This document shows positions 24,001 to 36,065 of a stretch of 64,000 nt of DNA, piece by piece. The translations under genes were made by a program, and so were the position numbers. The notes below the pieces were generated by a model, which was given only the letters and a program-made list of their open reading frames with translations, did not search any database and was not told the DNA's origin. Position 1 is the first letter of the stretch. Each line of letters starts with the position of its first letter. The stretch comes from Melitaea cinxia (Eukaryota; Arthropoda; Insecta; Lepidoptera; Nymphalidae), in NCBI RefSeq assembly GCF_905220565.1, contig NC_059423.1, forward strand, positions 2,724,001 through 2,788,000. The letters run 5' to 3'.

Positions 24001-24709
24001 AACAGCGGCTTACGAGTTACGGCAGCGGACGCCTACAGCGATGAATAAAATCGTAATAATATCGTGTATTTATTATTTTAAATTACAGAACCAAATAACA
24101 TACCTTAAAGAACAAATTTTATAGCACCTAAATAATATGTTGCTCCAACGTCATCGATCAAAAATCGAGAAAACGTCGTCGATAGACTAAAATAAGATAA
24201 ATTAATAACGTTGAAAGACTAATAAATTGTTTTCTAATAGCGATAGATGGCGCTAGTTTATTTACCATTTTGATATTATATTTTAATCTTCTTCTTATTT
24301 AATGAATTTTTTGTTCAATTACAATAAAATATAGCCTATAGCACTCCTGAATAGTGTAGCTTTTTGTTAGTGATAGAATTTTCATGATCGGATCAGTATT
24401 TGCGAAGATTACCCCCTACATACAAACAAAGTTATAAACTTTACCTCTTTATAATATTAGTATAGATAAGGTATAGATAATTCATAATTATTAAATATTT
24501 ATTTTTAATTAAGGCATTAGGGCAAGTAAGTTGCATATTTAGTACTTGATTGTAAGTACCAAATAAATAACCTCGAAACTTATTTCATTATAGTTTACCT
24601 TGGCTCCGCAGGCCAGCAAGATGCGTATCTCATCCAGCGGTACCATACGGATGATGGAATCAGCCAGCTCCCGCTGCAGGGACTTGTCAGCTATCACTTC
24701 AGACGGCAT
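15023..24709 (-). CDS. Ankyrin-repeat and SOCS-box protein (ASB family), complete
   Basis: Likely substrate receptor of a cullin-5/elongin B-C ubiquitin ligase. Nine minus-strand coding exons join in phase: 24599-24709 (ATG), 22850-23004, 21169-21301, 19951-20133, 19404-19509, 18651-18791, 17158-17249, 16453-16602, 15023-15343 (TAA); total 463 residues. Residues ~25-355 hold ankyrin-type units, for example LRPLHYAIWQRNLEATRLLL, LLLEHGADPNKR, LTPLMKAARQRK, LLLISYGADVNA, GTPLHVACS and ILLERGADPN. The C-terminal ~42 residues fit a SOCS box: a BC-box helix beginning PISLLAQTRIFLRRYF and a cullin-box-like LEIP (448-451) then YLLFE. The usual BC-box cysteine position is Thr. An acceptor-like site just before the ATG (exon could start at 24714) suggests an upstream non-coding exon, not located. 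Introns are filled with SINE and LINE pieces. Which ASB paralogue it is cannot be told. Confidence 0.9.
16745..16975 (+). repeat. MITE-like repeat family S8
   Basis: 'gagagcgttacgaaaagtgtgatcgggcgaggtaaacgga' and 'cttcagtcgtgtggt' recur in inverse orientation at 27220-27395, with a partial copy at 42810-42925. The ends 'agtaaaacttctttacgc' and 'aagtttcacttcag' suggest degenerate inverted termini. No coding content. Confidence 0.55.
17285..17345 (+). mobile_element. SINE S1 3' fragment
   Basis: The tail phrase 'atgcccagcagtgggatgttac' matches the ends of the S1 copies at 21020-21125 and 31092. Only the 3' part is present. Confidence 0.55.
17950..18165 (-). mobile_element. tRNA-cloverleaf SINE, family S3, long copy
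   Basis: Minus-strand copy with the 5' head 'ttcgcttaaaccga', the left inverted-repeat arm, a cloverleaf core (18038-18109), the right arm, and a longer 3' tail 'attaggtaacacaaaaataaaat'-like (about 17955-18020) also present in the minus-strand copy at 21460-21590. It shows the full element is about 210 bp. A second 5' head fragment lies at about 17838-17857. Confidence 0.7.
18170..18345 (+). mobile_element. DDE transposase C-terminal remnant
   Basis: Codons from 18176 read VYANKPRTLAALNNNIRQEI, then AAISAETLSNVIENAEKRTH. After a small frame change comes LRDIIF, the common C-terminal end of Tc1/mariner-like transposases in insects. Only about 55 codons survive. It lies against the S3 SINE in an ASB intron. 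Confidence 0.6.
18898..18945 (-). mobile_element. RTE-like LINE 3' terminal fragment
   Basis: A (atc)n microsatellite followed by 'ggcctattgtagtccactgctggaca', the minus-strand form of the RTE 3' end seen at 389-430. Confidence 0.5.
20750..21018 (+). mobile_element. SINE-like repeat, family S2
   Basis: A nearly full copy: 'gaggtagggcatagcaggaaatttcctgctc', 'gagcagcccgactggagtagtacctcgacc', 'gttcctgttggtgagtaaggtga', 'gggtcggcaatgcacttgcga' and 'aatcgcttaccatcaggtggg'. It lies in an ASB intron. Confidence 0.75.
21020..21125 (+). mobile_element. SINE S1 3' fragment
   Basis: 'ctggagcagcgtgatggactaagct' and 'aatggccaatgcccagcagtgggttgttacaggct' match the 3' half of S1. It abuts the S2 copy to the left. 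Confidence 0.55.
21460..21748. mobile_element. Inverted (head-to-head) S3 SINE pair
   Basis: Positions 21460-21590 hold the 3' half of an S3 element on the minus strand (T arm and 3' tail). A complete plus-strand copy follows at once at 21590-21745 (cloverleaf 21646-21717 with an intact acceptor and T arm). Both sit inside an S2-like repeat (about 21340-21870), and a short direct repeat aatactggt is visible on either side. The pair forms one inverted structure of about 280 bp. Confidence 0.7.
22140..22300 (-). repeat. LINE 3' end family S9
   Basis: 'aaatcaaaa.cagctttattcaaataggcc', 'gcactttcgaatcgtcg' and 'gattcggaatgtagatt' recur at 39424-39600 and, degraded, at 37770-37885. It resembles the 3' UTR of a LINE in reverse; no coding part remains. 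Confidence 0.5.
23602..23772 (+). other. Unrecognised 56-codon open frame
   Basis: The ATG at 23602 sits in a good initiation context (accatgg). The frame reads MAEIIREKNEPVVFDKFENQ and ends KRGQFYK before a TAA. Its composition looks protein-like, but I recognise no family, no splice sites frame it clearly, and it is on the opposite strand within the first ASB intron. It could be a chance frame or a remnant. Confidence 0.2.
23773..24478 (+). repeat. Dispersed repeat ending in 'ctttataatattagtata'
   Basis: It starts 'aagctagtttctgcacgcgactttgtccgcg' and ends 'cctctttataatattagtatagata'. The last ~65 bp recur inverted at 26028-26095. Layout and ends resemble non-autonomous elements common in moths; the class is not assigned. 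Confidence 0.5.
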
Positions 24710-25524
24710 GATAACTGGAACAAACAAAAATTGATTGTTAGTACAGATGAGAGTTATGAAGACGGTTGGGCGCGATGTTCACAGCACAATTACTAATATT
24801 GCAATTACATCACTAATATTTTTGAAGTTGTAATTCTTTTGGCGCGCTAGGGAAAAATTGAGATTAAATTTTTACAATGCGCGCGCACACCTATATACGC
24901 GGTAGGTACATAAGTACACACACTTTTTTTAATATATTTTAAAAAGATGTCTTTAATGTAGGAAATATGACTGAGGTTTTAATTATATTAATTATATTGA
25001 GGTTATAATTAAAGTGCCAGTTTTTTGGACCTTCTTGTGCATTATTCTCGGCAGAACCTACATTCCGAGTCAGCGAAAGCTCGATATTAATTATAATTAA
25101 CTCAATAAAAATATATAAATATGTTTTATAATATAACATTTCAGAAGAACATTTAAAGCCTACATGAAAAAATAAAATATTTGATTGGGTATAAATAATC
25201 ATTATTATTACCTATTACATTACAATGTTTATAAAGCGTAATTACCAAACAAAACGTCTGTCACGTTTTACCTGCGTCGCAACATAACAATAAAGTACAT
25301 GCAGCATGTGACATGCACCCACGTGTCAGAGACACGCTGGTCCACGACCGATTTATTGGCGCACATATCGATTGTGTAATTAACAAGCGCATGTTAATAC
25401 CAACATGTGATTCTTTGTAATTAAATAGATTTCCTTATATTATAGATATTAGGGTATCTATGGTGAGTGATATATATGAAGATAAAATTATTGATTTAGT
25501 TGAAAAGTCTGCTGTGTGGTTATC

Positions 25525-25965
25525 ACAGTAAATAATATAGCCACCCCCTCTCTTCCCGTGGGTGTCGTAAGAGGCGACTAAGGGATAACAAGGTTCCACA
25601 ACCACCTTGGAACTTAAGAAGCCGACCGATGGCGGGATAACCATCCAACGTCTGGCTTTGAAATACACAGGCCGAAGACGGGCAGCAGCGTCTTCGGTGC
25701 GACAAAGCCAGTACTGCGGTCACCAACCCGCTTGCCCAGCGTGGTGACTATGGGCAAAACACATGAGTTCACGTTATTTTTGGCGTAAACTTGTGGAGGC
25801 CTATGTCCAGCAGTGGACTGTATAGGCTGTAATGATGATGATGAGTGACTATGGGCACAACACATGAGTGCGCGCCATAATGTTTGGCGCGAACTTGAGG
25901 AGGCCTATGTCCAGCAGTGGACTGCGATACGCTGAAGTGATGATGATGATGATGATGACATGTTG
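25525..25965 (+). mobile_element. RTE-like LINE 3' ends, two overlapping copies
   Basis: The first copy carries 'gtcgtaagaggcgactaagg' and 'ccgaccgatggcgggataac' and ends 'ggcctatgtccagcagtgga'. A second partial copy (from about 25850) repeats the last 100 bp. Both end in (gat)n. The same body is found reversed at 42944-43238 and forward at 62655-62985. Confidence 0.7.
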
Positions 25966-26574
25966 TCCAAAACTTTTGACGTTAAGGAACCAAAAATAGC
26001 TTTATGATACTATATGACACTTCATCTATACTATAATAATATTATAAAGAGGTAAAGTGTTTAACTTTGTTTGTACGGGGTAATCTTCGCAAATATTTTA
26101 TTTATTTATTTATTTATTCTTAATGTACACCAAAATACAGACACATATAAAGAAAGATACAATAGAAGATGTACAAAGGCGATCTTATCGCTAAATAGCG
26201 ATTTCTTCCAGATAACCTTTGGGTACTGGACACGATACAGTAGCAGCGGTTAGAAGTGTGCACAAATTAAGGAGGAAAAATCAATAATAAATAGATAAAA
26301 ACTACGATATGATAGACTTACATAATTATTAAAGAAAAAAAAAACATATAAATAAGTAAATATTTTAATGTATACGATATAATATACATATACACACACA
26401 TAAACATACATACACACATACATACATACACATATAAAAATATATACATATACTGATCCGATATATACAAATACTGATCCGATCACGAAAATTCTTTCAC
26501 TAACAGTAAGCTAAACTATTCAGGACTGACATAGGCTATATTTTATTGTTATTGAACATAAAATTCATTCAAAA

Positions 26575-26800
26575 ATCTTATATATAAAAATTCTCGTGTC
26601 ACAATGTTAGTTACAATACTCCTCCAAAACGGCTGGAGCAATTTTTATGAAATTTTGTGTGCATATCGGGTAGTTCTGAGAATAGGTCAACATTTATTTT
26701 TCATACAGCTAAGTTATAACGGGGGGGGGGGATTAAAGGGGGTTAATAACATATATGGCAAAACAACGTTTACGGGGTCAGCCAGTAATAAATAAATAAA
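26575..26800 (-). repeat. Dispersed repeat family S7 with a G homopolymer
   Basis: It includes 'tatataaaaattctcgtgtcac' and 'ataacatatatggcaaaacaa' around a run of ten G. An inverted relative with a C run is at 31490-31670, and a third, diverged, at 55350-55555. No coding function is supported. Confidence 0.55.
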
Positions 26801-27859
26801 AATAGTCATAAATCGGACAACTTAATTTAAGAAACAATAAAACGATACGACGATACTATTACCTTTGAATTTATATCACATTGTAAAAAAATGAGTATAT
26901 CATATATTAGGATTATCATATGTAGGAAAGTTCAAAAATTAAAATACTCAAATATAATTACGCTTTGTAGCCTTACAATGAGAAATGCGGGAATATCTTT
27001 CAACACTTCTCGTGATCAGAGACGCTTAAAGTTTATAACAAAGATGGCGAATGTCCAAACATAAAAGCCAAACCTAAAGAGTAAATGACATCATATTACA
27101 GACAAAAGATTCATCTTTCATACAACCACTTCTATTAGTATTGTTTAATTTATTTTTCTGTTTATGTGTCATTGGTCAGGTTTTTGTCGTTGGCAAGTTT
27201 GAAAAAATAAAAAAGAGTGCGCTTTAGACCACACGACTGAAGTAAAACTTACGAAACGTAACTCTCTCTTACTATCTTCTCTAACTTATATCTCCCAACT
27301 TCCGTTTGCCTCGCCCGATCACACTTTTCGTAACGCTCTCGTCACGCATTCACCAGTTTACTCCCCAAGTCAAACGTAAAAAGTTTAATTTAAAAAAAAA
27401 TTAGAAAAAATTTCATACTTTCCGTTAAAAACACAAATATCTAACAGAGTTGTTTTGACAAAATTGTATTCAAATAAATATAACACAAATTCATCTACCC
27501 TGAAGCTTTACTTCAATAAACAAGTTTCACAATAATAGTTATAATTTATGTACACAAAGTTCTGGCATTATTTTCTTCTTCTTTCGTTCACTGGGTTAGC
27601 CCTATTCCTGAACGTTAATCCTACTTCATTTGAAATATTTTAACTCTCTTTGAATATACAAATAGTTATAAATTAGTTAGTTATAAATAATATATTAGTT
27701 AGTTATAAATATACTTATTATCTTCTTAAGCCGCACTACGCCTGGTAAATTATTTATTTGTGTTGTTGAATCCCACGACACAGGCATTGCCTAGTGTGGG
27801 ATTCACTGTTCCTTTTATGTAATGTGTATCTTTACAGTTACATAAACTATTTTTGATTA

Positions 27860-27861
27860 TT

Positions 27862-27893
<32 letters not shown>

Positions 27894-29769
27894 TTAGAAC
27901 CACCAACAGAATTGCATGTTTAAAAAATTTACAATTAGATATATGCAAAGGTATTAAGTATATACATATAATTCCTCTTAAAGGTAGTTACAGCATGCGC
28001 TTTAGACAATTGAGTCATCAGCATCAAAAGATTTTAAACATATAGGATTTAAATTAAAAAAAAATACATACAAAATAAAGAACTAAATACATAACTATTA
28101 CTATTATAAATTAAGATAAGTTAATATTAGTGCTACATAACTTTTGATTTGAGGAATCAAATGACTTTAATAGTTTCTTTTTAAATACAGCTAAGTTATC
28201 TGCAAAGATGTCTAATGACTTGTTTTTAACCGTAAATTCTCTGTAGAGCCTACTCAGTCTAGGGATGAGGGAATAATAACCGAGGTTTGTTCTCTGGGTT
28301 TTATAAGCAAATAGTGAAAGGGGATATCGTGGTATGCGAGAGGGAACGTTAATTGAAATTTTGCTTAGGAGTTCTGAATTATCCACAGTTCCATTCACTA
28401 GTTTGTGTAAGAATACCATATCAAGTAGCTTGCGCCGGTTAGAGAGTGAGTTTAACCGAAACTTATTTAGCCGTGAGTAGTAGGGCATTCTTTTGTCCTG
28501 TCCAATAGAATAAAATTGCGTAAACCGTCTCTGTATACTTTCCAATCTATCTTTATGGGTCTGGTAGTTAGGGTTCCAAATGAGCGTTCCATATTCTAGC
28601 TTACTCCTTACTAACGTAGTGAATAAAATTTTTTTGGTTTTCAGTTTTTTAAATTGTTTAGAATTTCTAAAAATAAACCCCAACATCTTGCGTGCCGACC
28701 TGCATATGTTATCAATATGTACATTATAACGTAACTTACCATCAATAGTGATACCTAAATCGCGAACATACTCCAATTTCTGTAATTGGTGCGTACCAAT
28801 AAAATATTTTCCCTCAACAAAAAATCGTTTACGTGTGAAAGTAATATATGAACATTTGGAAGGGTTAAGCTCCATTCCATTTAACTTACACCATTCGAAA
28901 ACTCTATTGATATCTTCTTGTAAAGACTTAACGTCATGCTTATTTGTAATTTCTTTAGCAAGCTTTAAATCGTCAGCATAAATTAAACATTTGGAATTCT
29001 TGATGCAATTAGTAATGTCGTTAATGAAAATATTAAATAGTAATGGTCCTAAAATTGATCCTTGAGGAACACCAGACACAGCGAGATAAAATACAGAATT
29101 GTGACCTTTGATAACTACGTATGAGCGTCTGTTGGCTAAATATGAAGAAATCCAAGACAAAAGAGGCCCTCCTATGCCAAAAGTTGAGAGTTTTGCCACC
29201 AGCAGTTTGTGGTTTACCCTGTCAAATGCTTTTGAGAAATCTGTGTAAACTGCATCGACTTGTCTACACGCATATATAGATGTTGTAACGAAGTTCATGA
29301 AATTAGCTAGATTTGTTATGGTAGATCTACAGTCAATAAATCCGTGTTGAGATTCTGAGAGAGCATGGTGAACGTGGCGTGACAAGATTGGATGTAGCAA
29401 AGATTCGAAGACTTTCGATAGTGTCGAGAGTATTGATATAGGCCTGTAGTTGGTTATAGATTCACGATCGCCATTCTTATAAACAGGGACTATTCTTGCT
29501 AACTTCCATATCTCAGGATAAACACCTGTGCATAAAGATTTGTTATATATTAAGTGAAGTGGTAATGATAATGGAACAGCGCATTCCTTAATGAATAAAG
29601 GAGGCAAATTGTCCGGACCTGATCCTTTTCTTACATCAAGTCCTTTCAGCTTTCTGATTATATCCTCAATGGTAATTTTAATATTGCAAATGCTACCTGA
29701 GATAACATTCAAGACATGTGAGTAATTTTGTGAATATTCACAAAATGAATTAATTAATTAATGTTATTA
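27860..29769 (-). mobile_element. CR1/Jockey-like LINE with long intact reverse-transcriptase frame, 11 bp target-site duplication
   Basis: The direct repeat atttttgatta (27849-27859 and 29770-29780) bounds it. The minus-strand frame 28111-29712 is open for 533 codons and holds the reverse-transcriptase domain in order: GSGPDNLPP, NYRPISILSTLSKVFE (~88-103), QHGF, AVYTDFSKAFDRVNHKL with the first catalytic Asp near residue 158, SGVPQGSILGPLLFN (~213-227) and YADD at 245-248, then a C-terminal tail ending in SRIPRYPLSLF and LSRLYREF. The endonuclease is missing, so it is 5'-truncated. The 3' end is a (taaa)n repeat at about 27860-27893. The intact frame and clear target duplication suggest a fairly recent insertion. 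Confidence 0.9.
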
Positions 29770-30754
29770 ATTTTTGATTAATAACTTACATATTCAATAT
29801 ATATTATTAGTATTGGGACGTATTAAGTAAGGGACTACATTCGTCCCAAGTTGACGAAATTGTTAGCCGCGCGTTAATGCGCAGTACAATTGTCATAATT
29901 GAAGGTGTTAATAACACGTGGTTTTATGTCGCAAATAACCTTTTAATTTTGTCTTTTATTTATTTTTAGATTACCTTTTATCTATTTTAAAGTGCAGTGT
30001 TGTGTGTTGTCACGTGGAATGAAACTTCATGGCACCGCGTGGTCATTGTACATTTATATTTGGTTTTGTCGGTATAATAGTAAAAAACTAATTTTGTAAC
30101 ATACGAACTCCTATTACTGGAAAATAGGTAAAGGTATCAAATTAATTACAATATTATCAATGATATTTTATAAAATAATGTGATATACGCCGGTGGAGGC
30201 TGGATAAGGATTACAAAACCGGGAGCTTGGGGAGACCTATGTGCAGTAGTGGACTGCAATAGACTAAGGTGTGTGTGTCTTATATTAGGTTAAAGTACTT
30301 CCTAGTTGGACTGCTTCAGATTAAGTAAGATAATTGGCTGGAGTTCTGGTTAATATAACCTCAATCATCACGTTTATCCTAAAGTTCGGGAAACCCGAAT
30401 TAATAATGAAATGTCACGTTTCGTTCCAACTTGGACATACGCCAACCATTTCTAGCTGAAATTACGTCTCAAAAGACTTTATATAATTCTGGGGATCTTC
30501 TCAATTTGGTACAGTAGGCCAATAACCTTGATACTCTGTTTTTATAATAGATGGGCACCACGTGTGTTTTGTTTGTGTTTTTGTCTTAGTACTAAATTGC
30601 GTTTTATTATAGGCATTGCTACTTTGACATTATAGACAGTTAGGTCAATGAATTGCGATATAGTATAGACTTAGATGACAATAAAGAAAGTTTATTTTAT
30701 CTTCGTGCTTTAGCATTGTTGTCGTGACTCTCTTGTGGGTAATGCGTAATTTTC

Positions 30755-31092
30755 GACGCGTTGGCGCAACGGTAACAGTGATTTGTGGTAGTTGCGTTGG
30801 CGGTTGCAGGTTCGATCCACGCACATGACAAACATTTTTATTGGCCATACAGATTTTTGCCTTGGTCTGGGTGTTTGTGCAGTCCTTGTGGGTCTCCCCA
30901 CCGTGCCTCGGAGAGCACGTTAAGCCGTCGGTCCCGGTTGTTATCATGTACACCTGATAGCGATCGTTACTCATAGTAGGGATTATATCCGCTAACACGC
31001 ATTAGAGCAGCGTAGTAGGTTAAGCTCTGATTCTTCTCCTAAATGGGGAAAGAGGCCTATGCCCAGTAGTGGGATATTACAGGCTTTTACTT
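30755..31092 (+). mobile_element. tRNA-derived SINE, family S1, best copy
   Basis: tRNA-like head with A box (ttggcgcaacggt) and B box (ggttcgatccac), then the S1 body through 'ctcatagtagggattatatc', ending 'cctatgcccagtagtgggat' and 'attacaggctttt'. Length is about 335 bp. Both boxes are intact enough for RNA polymerase III recognition in principle. Confidence 0.8.
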
Positions 31093-31489
31093 TATACGAT
31101 AACTTAAACAGTCTTATATCATAAAAACAGAATAACAATGGAAGCTGATGATTGAAAAAAAAAGTGTGTGTCTGTACTTATGTACCCACATAACAAGTTA
31201 CACTTCATTAGCTAGCTAACTTTACGTTGCCAACTTCTTCTTCGTTGACTAGCTAGCATCAGGGTGTCAATTTTTTTCATGAAGGTGTGTGAAATATAAC
31301 TTTAAAAATTATGTCTGTGTAAAAGGGTGATAAGCGTTTCTTTGTCTTTCTCCAATAATTATAATTCAGTTCTACTAGTATATTATAGCCTACAACGAAT
31401 GAGCCCACAAAAAATCGATTTTATTAAATATGAACGCTAAAATCTTTCATTTCCCTATCGGATTTTTTTATGTCACTTTTTTATATAAC

Positions 31490-31672
31490 TACTAGCGGAT
31501 CCCGCAAACTTTGTTTTGCCATATATGTTATTAACCCCTTAACCCCCCCCCCCCCATATCTTAAGGATATGAAAAATAGATGTTGGCATAAAAATCGGTC
31601 CAGCCGTTTCGGACGAGTATGGTAACTAACACTGTGACACGAGAATTTTATATATAAGATTGTCATTTGACC
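31490..31672 (+). repeat. Dispersed repeat family S7 with a C homopolymer
   Basis: 'ctagcggatcccgcaaactttg', then a C run of about 13, then 'gtgacacgagaattttatatata'. It is the inverse of the copy at 26575-26800. Confidence 0.55.
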
Positions 31673-34600
31673 TCCTTAACATTACGAATTATTATGAAAT
31701 CAGCAATTAGAATAACGACATTAGAAATAAAGAGGTAAAAAAATACTCTTCTGTCAATAATCGTTCAAAATTGGTTGGTTTGATTTCGAAATGGAGAATA
31801 TAATCCTCAAACGCTTAAACGTTGTGGTCATAGCAAAGAAAAATGCAAGCGTACCTTCGTCTTAAAACTAGGAATATCACAAGCGTTTTACCGATTCTAG
31901 ATCCGACTTTCCTCTGAAGCTCTGATTTCCTTACTCACTACAAGAACCCATTACAAGTGTACAAGTACAAGACCTTACACATAGCCCTATAACACTATTC
32001 TTAACTAACAACAACATGAACTACAGCAGTATACAAGCATTGGATTCTTTTAATTAATTTTAGGGACTTTTGTCCTACATGGACACGCCAGTCCCATTGT
32101 AACTTTTACAAAATTAACGCAACATGCACAAAAAACTAAAACAAAAATACCTCAATTACTAAAATCTAGTTACATAAATCAACAAGGGATAATTTATAAA
32201 AATCAACAATCATTCTAGGAGATTATGATAAGGGATCTGATAGAATACTTTGCACCGCACCGACATCGAACGAACAAAGTTTTCTTAAACAATACTTGTC
32301 TCTGAGTCTGCGATTCGACACATTCCATCAACAAGTGATATAAGTCTTCTTTAGTTCCACACGTATCATTAGGAGAGCTAGTTCATAAGGAATCCAAAAC
32401 TCTTTGATGGAATAGGTCCTGACCTAAGACGATGAGCTATTATAATATACAATGTATTTATTTTGTGATAATTAAACCAGGGCACGGGAGGAGGTTGACT
32501 TTGAATCGTGCTGTTATATACATGTGATGTATGTAATAACCCTGACACTGGTGCCTTGTAAACACTTTGAATTAGAAGCTAATTAATCTCGAGTCTTCAG
32601 GGCTCAGTCTCCAGTCAACTTCGGGTCAGATCACTTGCCTTTTCCATTTCCACTGTTTCAAATTAATTAATTTAAATAAAGTGACCTTTTATCATAAATC
32701 AAGTTCAAATTTCTTTTTTCACCTTTTTTAAAAAGACTCAAACAGAAACCCGTATAACAGTGCAATACCAAATTCCTTTAATTTGGGATATTTCATCGAA
32801 ATGTTCTTTCCAAATACTATAAATATCTTTTTTGTATTTAACTAGAACTTGACTTAATAACGTGCTTTAATCCTTCTTTAGCAAATCGGTCAGACTCCTC
32901 ATTTCCACTGTTTATTTTTTTTCTCTTAATAAAATAGACTTTGTCTAATAGTGGAAAGTTACAAACTATTGCTCAATTTCTTGATAAAAACCCGCCAGAA
33001 CACACTGATCCCAATGAAATATACACATCGTGTTGCATTGAAATCATTTCATAAATAGTTATTTATTTTAATATGCTCATAAAAACAAACCAAATGGCAA
33101 GATTATGAGATAGTAGTTACTAATTTATACATTTAAAATTCAGAGTTATTTTGACGTTATTACGACGTTGCTAACGTCAGCAAATCTCATGTGAGCCAAA
33201 TAAAATGTTATTGCTATAGAAACGATACGTAATGAGGACACTGATCGTACAAGTAAATCTGCTATCACTACACTCTACACCTGTAACTGTGCAAATTATG
33301 TTTAAGTATGTGGAAAGCTTTTTTGTAACATTAAGAAAAATTTATTTAAATTTTTTTGTAACATTAAGAAAGCCATGCAGCTTACATTTATTCGCAAAAG
33401 TCCTTAAGCTTGTCTGCAAGTAACAGTCTCACACATTTTATTTAACACTTATACATATTGATATAACATTCACAACAATTCATCCAGGTAACAATATGTA
33501 CATTTTTATATATTATACATACATTTCTTAAAATTTAGCAATGTTCCAGAATCTAAAATATTAATTAAATGTATGATAACCATCACGCTACGTTATACAA
33601 TGCATAAAATAATAAATTCAAATACTATTGTAATTGATAATTGTTTGGAAAAAAAAGAAAAAAAAAATGTTTAAAAAGATTTGATTCATTAATATTGTCG
33701 AAAACAAATAATTTATACGTTAAAAAGATAATTTCAAAGCAGCACACTCTGTTTGTCTGTTGGTACAAAATGGCGGACAAAACAAAATGGTGTCCAGAAA
33801 TAGCGTGGGTTATTGACCGTAGCCTTGACACTAAACAGTGATTTTCATTTAGATTTTCAGGTTGTTTTACAACGTAGTTATTATTTGAGATTACGAGGTC
33901 ATTATACATTTTGTTTTTAATTTTTTAATGTAGTATGTAATGACTTATTTTTCGCGATATCTAAACTAAGTGTTGCTACATTTTATATATGTTTATGAAC
34001 AAATAAAAATGCTACCGTATTTACTGTATATTAATGTTTTTACTTATTTCATTTCCGCCTTCAACCGCCTACAATGTTTTGAAAAATACGCGTCGCTTTT
34101 TCCGCATATTTGCAAGATTCAAATTTTTACAATGTCATACAAAATTTGTGTGTTTTATGGAATTGCTATATTAAAAAAAGTTTTATGTCTGTTTTTAATA
34201 ATTTTAATTGAGATCATAGACAATTATAGAGCATTTGCTTATTCAGTAACTATTGCCAAGCACATCTAAAAAGTTGTGTATCATATTTATAATTAATTTT
34301 TCTGTCACCACCAAAACAACAACGATAATTATATTTTAAGAATTACGTTTTGCTTTTGAGTGCATTTTTAGTGATTCTATATTTTTATTAAAACTAAACA
34401 ACGCAACAGACTAGTTTCAGAAAAAAAAATGATTGATTATTTATTGGTGGTATTTTGGATTTGCTGGTCATATTCGACTGATTTTAATTGAAAATGTACT
34501 TGTAAATTTGTATGTAAGAAGCGATGTTTTCATTTAATTGAGGTGACGTGGTAAATGAAATTCTGTGCAATAATTAAACTGGAGGGTAGATGGAGATTAC

Positions 34601-35714
34601 AGCGTCATATTTTGACAAACACTATATATCACTTCAAGTTCATTGTTTATAAAAAGTTTCTCGATGTTATTCACATATTAGTTTATTAATGTTTTCGGCT
34701 GTGCTCGAAAACATTGCAATTTTAGCCTAGTGACTATATACCACAACAATGAGAGATATTCGATAGAATTTAGCCTTTATGGCCTTATTTTATATATGGC
34801 CTATATTTTATAATATTATTGGAACGAAGATTCTTACGGCAGGCTTGACATTTGGCTGGGGGAGCGAACTGAAAAAAATGTAATACTAAAACCGTAAGAA
34901 AAATATATAACGGAAGTGACGTAATATCAGTCACACAACTGTATAATATGACGTTTGTAAAACTAAAATATTACTAGTAAACTTTTTTAAATTATGTAAT
35001 TTTATACTGTCGACAAAAATAAATAAAGCCCATATGGCTTTTTTTTTATTTCACTTAATAGTTTGAATTATTATTATTATTATATTTAATTTATTTTATT
35101 TTACGGTATTTGTTATTTTCTAAAATACTAAATTTCCTAAATACTTTTAGGTACTTAATTAAAAACTAATCAACAAAATAAAAAAAAAGAACTAGAAAAT
35201 ATATATAAAATTCAACATTTTTTTTCACATTGTGTTGCTTCTATACTATCCGAAGGAACTTCGTTCCTACCTGGTGTCCCATGACACCACATAATTTTTT
35301 AAGTAAAATTTTAAACTTAAGATAAATTTATCAATAAAATCAAATTAATTTAACAAGACATACTTATATTAATGTTAAATTATATACCCCACACTTTATA
35401 TTACATGTGATACCAGCAAGCTACCACCTTTGATAGTCACACTTGTTGTGATCCAAAAGTTTTTGTCACATAGTCAGTTGCTCGAAATATGTCCTGACTT
35501 AATTTTTTAATTATTAGCTTAAAAAAGAATAGAGAATCGCCAATTTACAAAAATATTTGCAATATCAGAGACCCAACAATTCACACTAAAGAAATTAGCA
35601 AGAGAAGACGACTAAGAAAGCAGTTCGTCTGTGAGCGTACAATGCCAGTCGAACTAATCCTTGTTAGGATGTTATTAGCTCCGGTGAATTGTCCAACGCA
35701 ACCAGTGTTGATGA

Positions 35715-36065
35715 AGGAAATTATGAAAGAACTAACCAGGACCAAGTTTTAATCCAAGTAAAAGAAAGAAAAACTACTTTTTTTAAATATAACTGGGTCG
35801 GCAAACAAGCGTACGGCCCACCTAATAGTAAGCGATTACCGTAGCTTATATATGCTTACAACACTAGAAGCATTACAAGCGCGTTGCCTACCCTATCCCC
35901 AATCCCTCCTAGGAGTTCTCACCTTACTCACCAACAGGAACATAACACTGCTTGAAAACAGTATTATTTAGCTGTGATCTTCTGTAAAGTCGAGGTACTA
36001 CCCCAGTCGGACTGCTCCATATTTTGAGCAGGAAATTACCAGCTGTGCCCTACCTCAGCTAAAAA
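35715..36065 (-). mobile_element. S2 repeat with extended shared flank
   Basis: The S2 body (35785-36065, minus) is joined to about 70 bp on the left, 'ggaaattatgaaagaacta.c.aggaccaagttttaatcca', also found next to the S2 copy at 45.88-46.23 kb in the same order and orientation. The real repeat unit there is therefore at least 345 bp. Confidence 0.65.

Larger units (their letters stand above)
24715..27859. other. Repeat-rich region upstream of the ASB coding start
   Basis: Contents: two RTE 3' ends (25525-25965, +), the inverted end of the 23.8-24.5 kb repeat (26028-26095), a LINE 3' end with CA/TA microsatellite (26095-26500, minus), family S7 (26575-26800) with a G run, and an S8 MITE (27220-27395, minus). 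No exon was recognised, although an ASB leader exon may be hidden here. Confidence 0.45.

Noticed and set aside
30645..30998. 117-codon frame on the minus strand, plus 63-codon frames nearby
   Set aside because: They lie wholly within the S1 SINE; the same frame recurs in other SINE copies without coding sense.
33970..34269. 99-codon open frame
   Set aside because: Very AT-rich, Leu/Ile/Phe-heavy, no motif, no splice signals; chance frame in low-complexity DNA.
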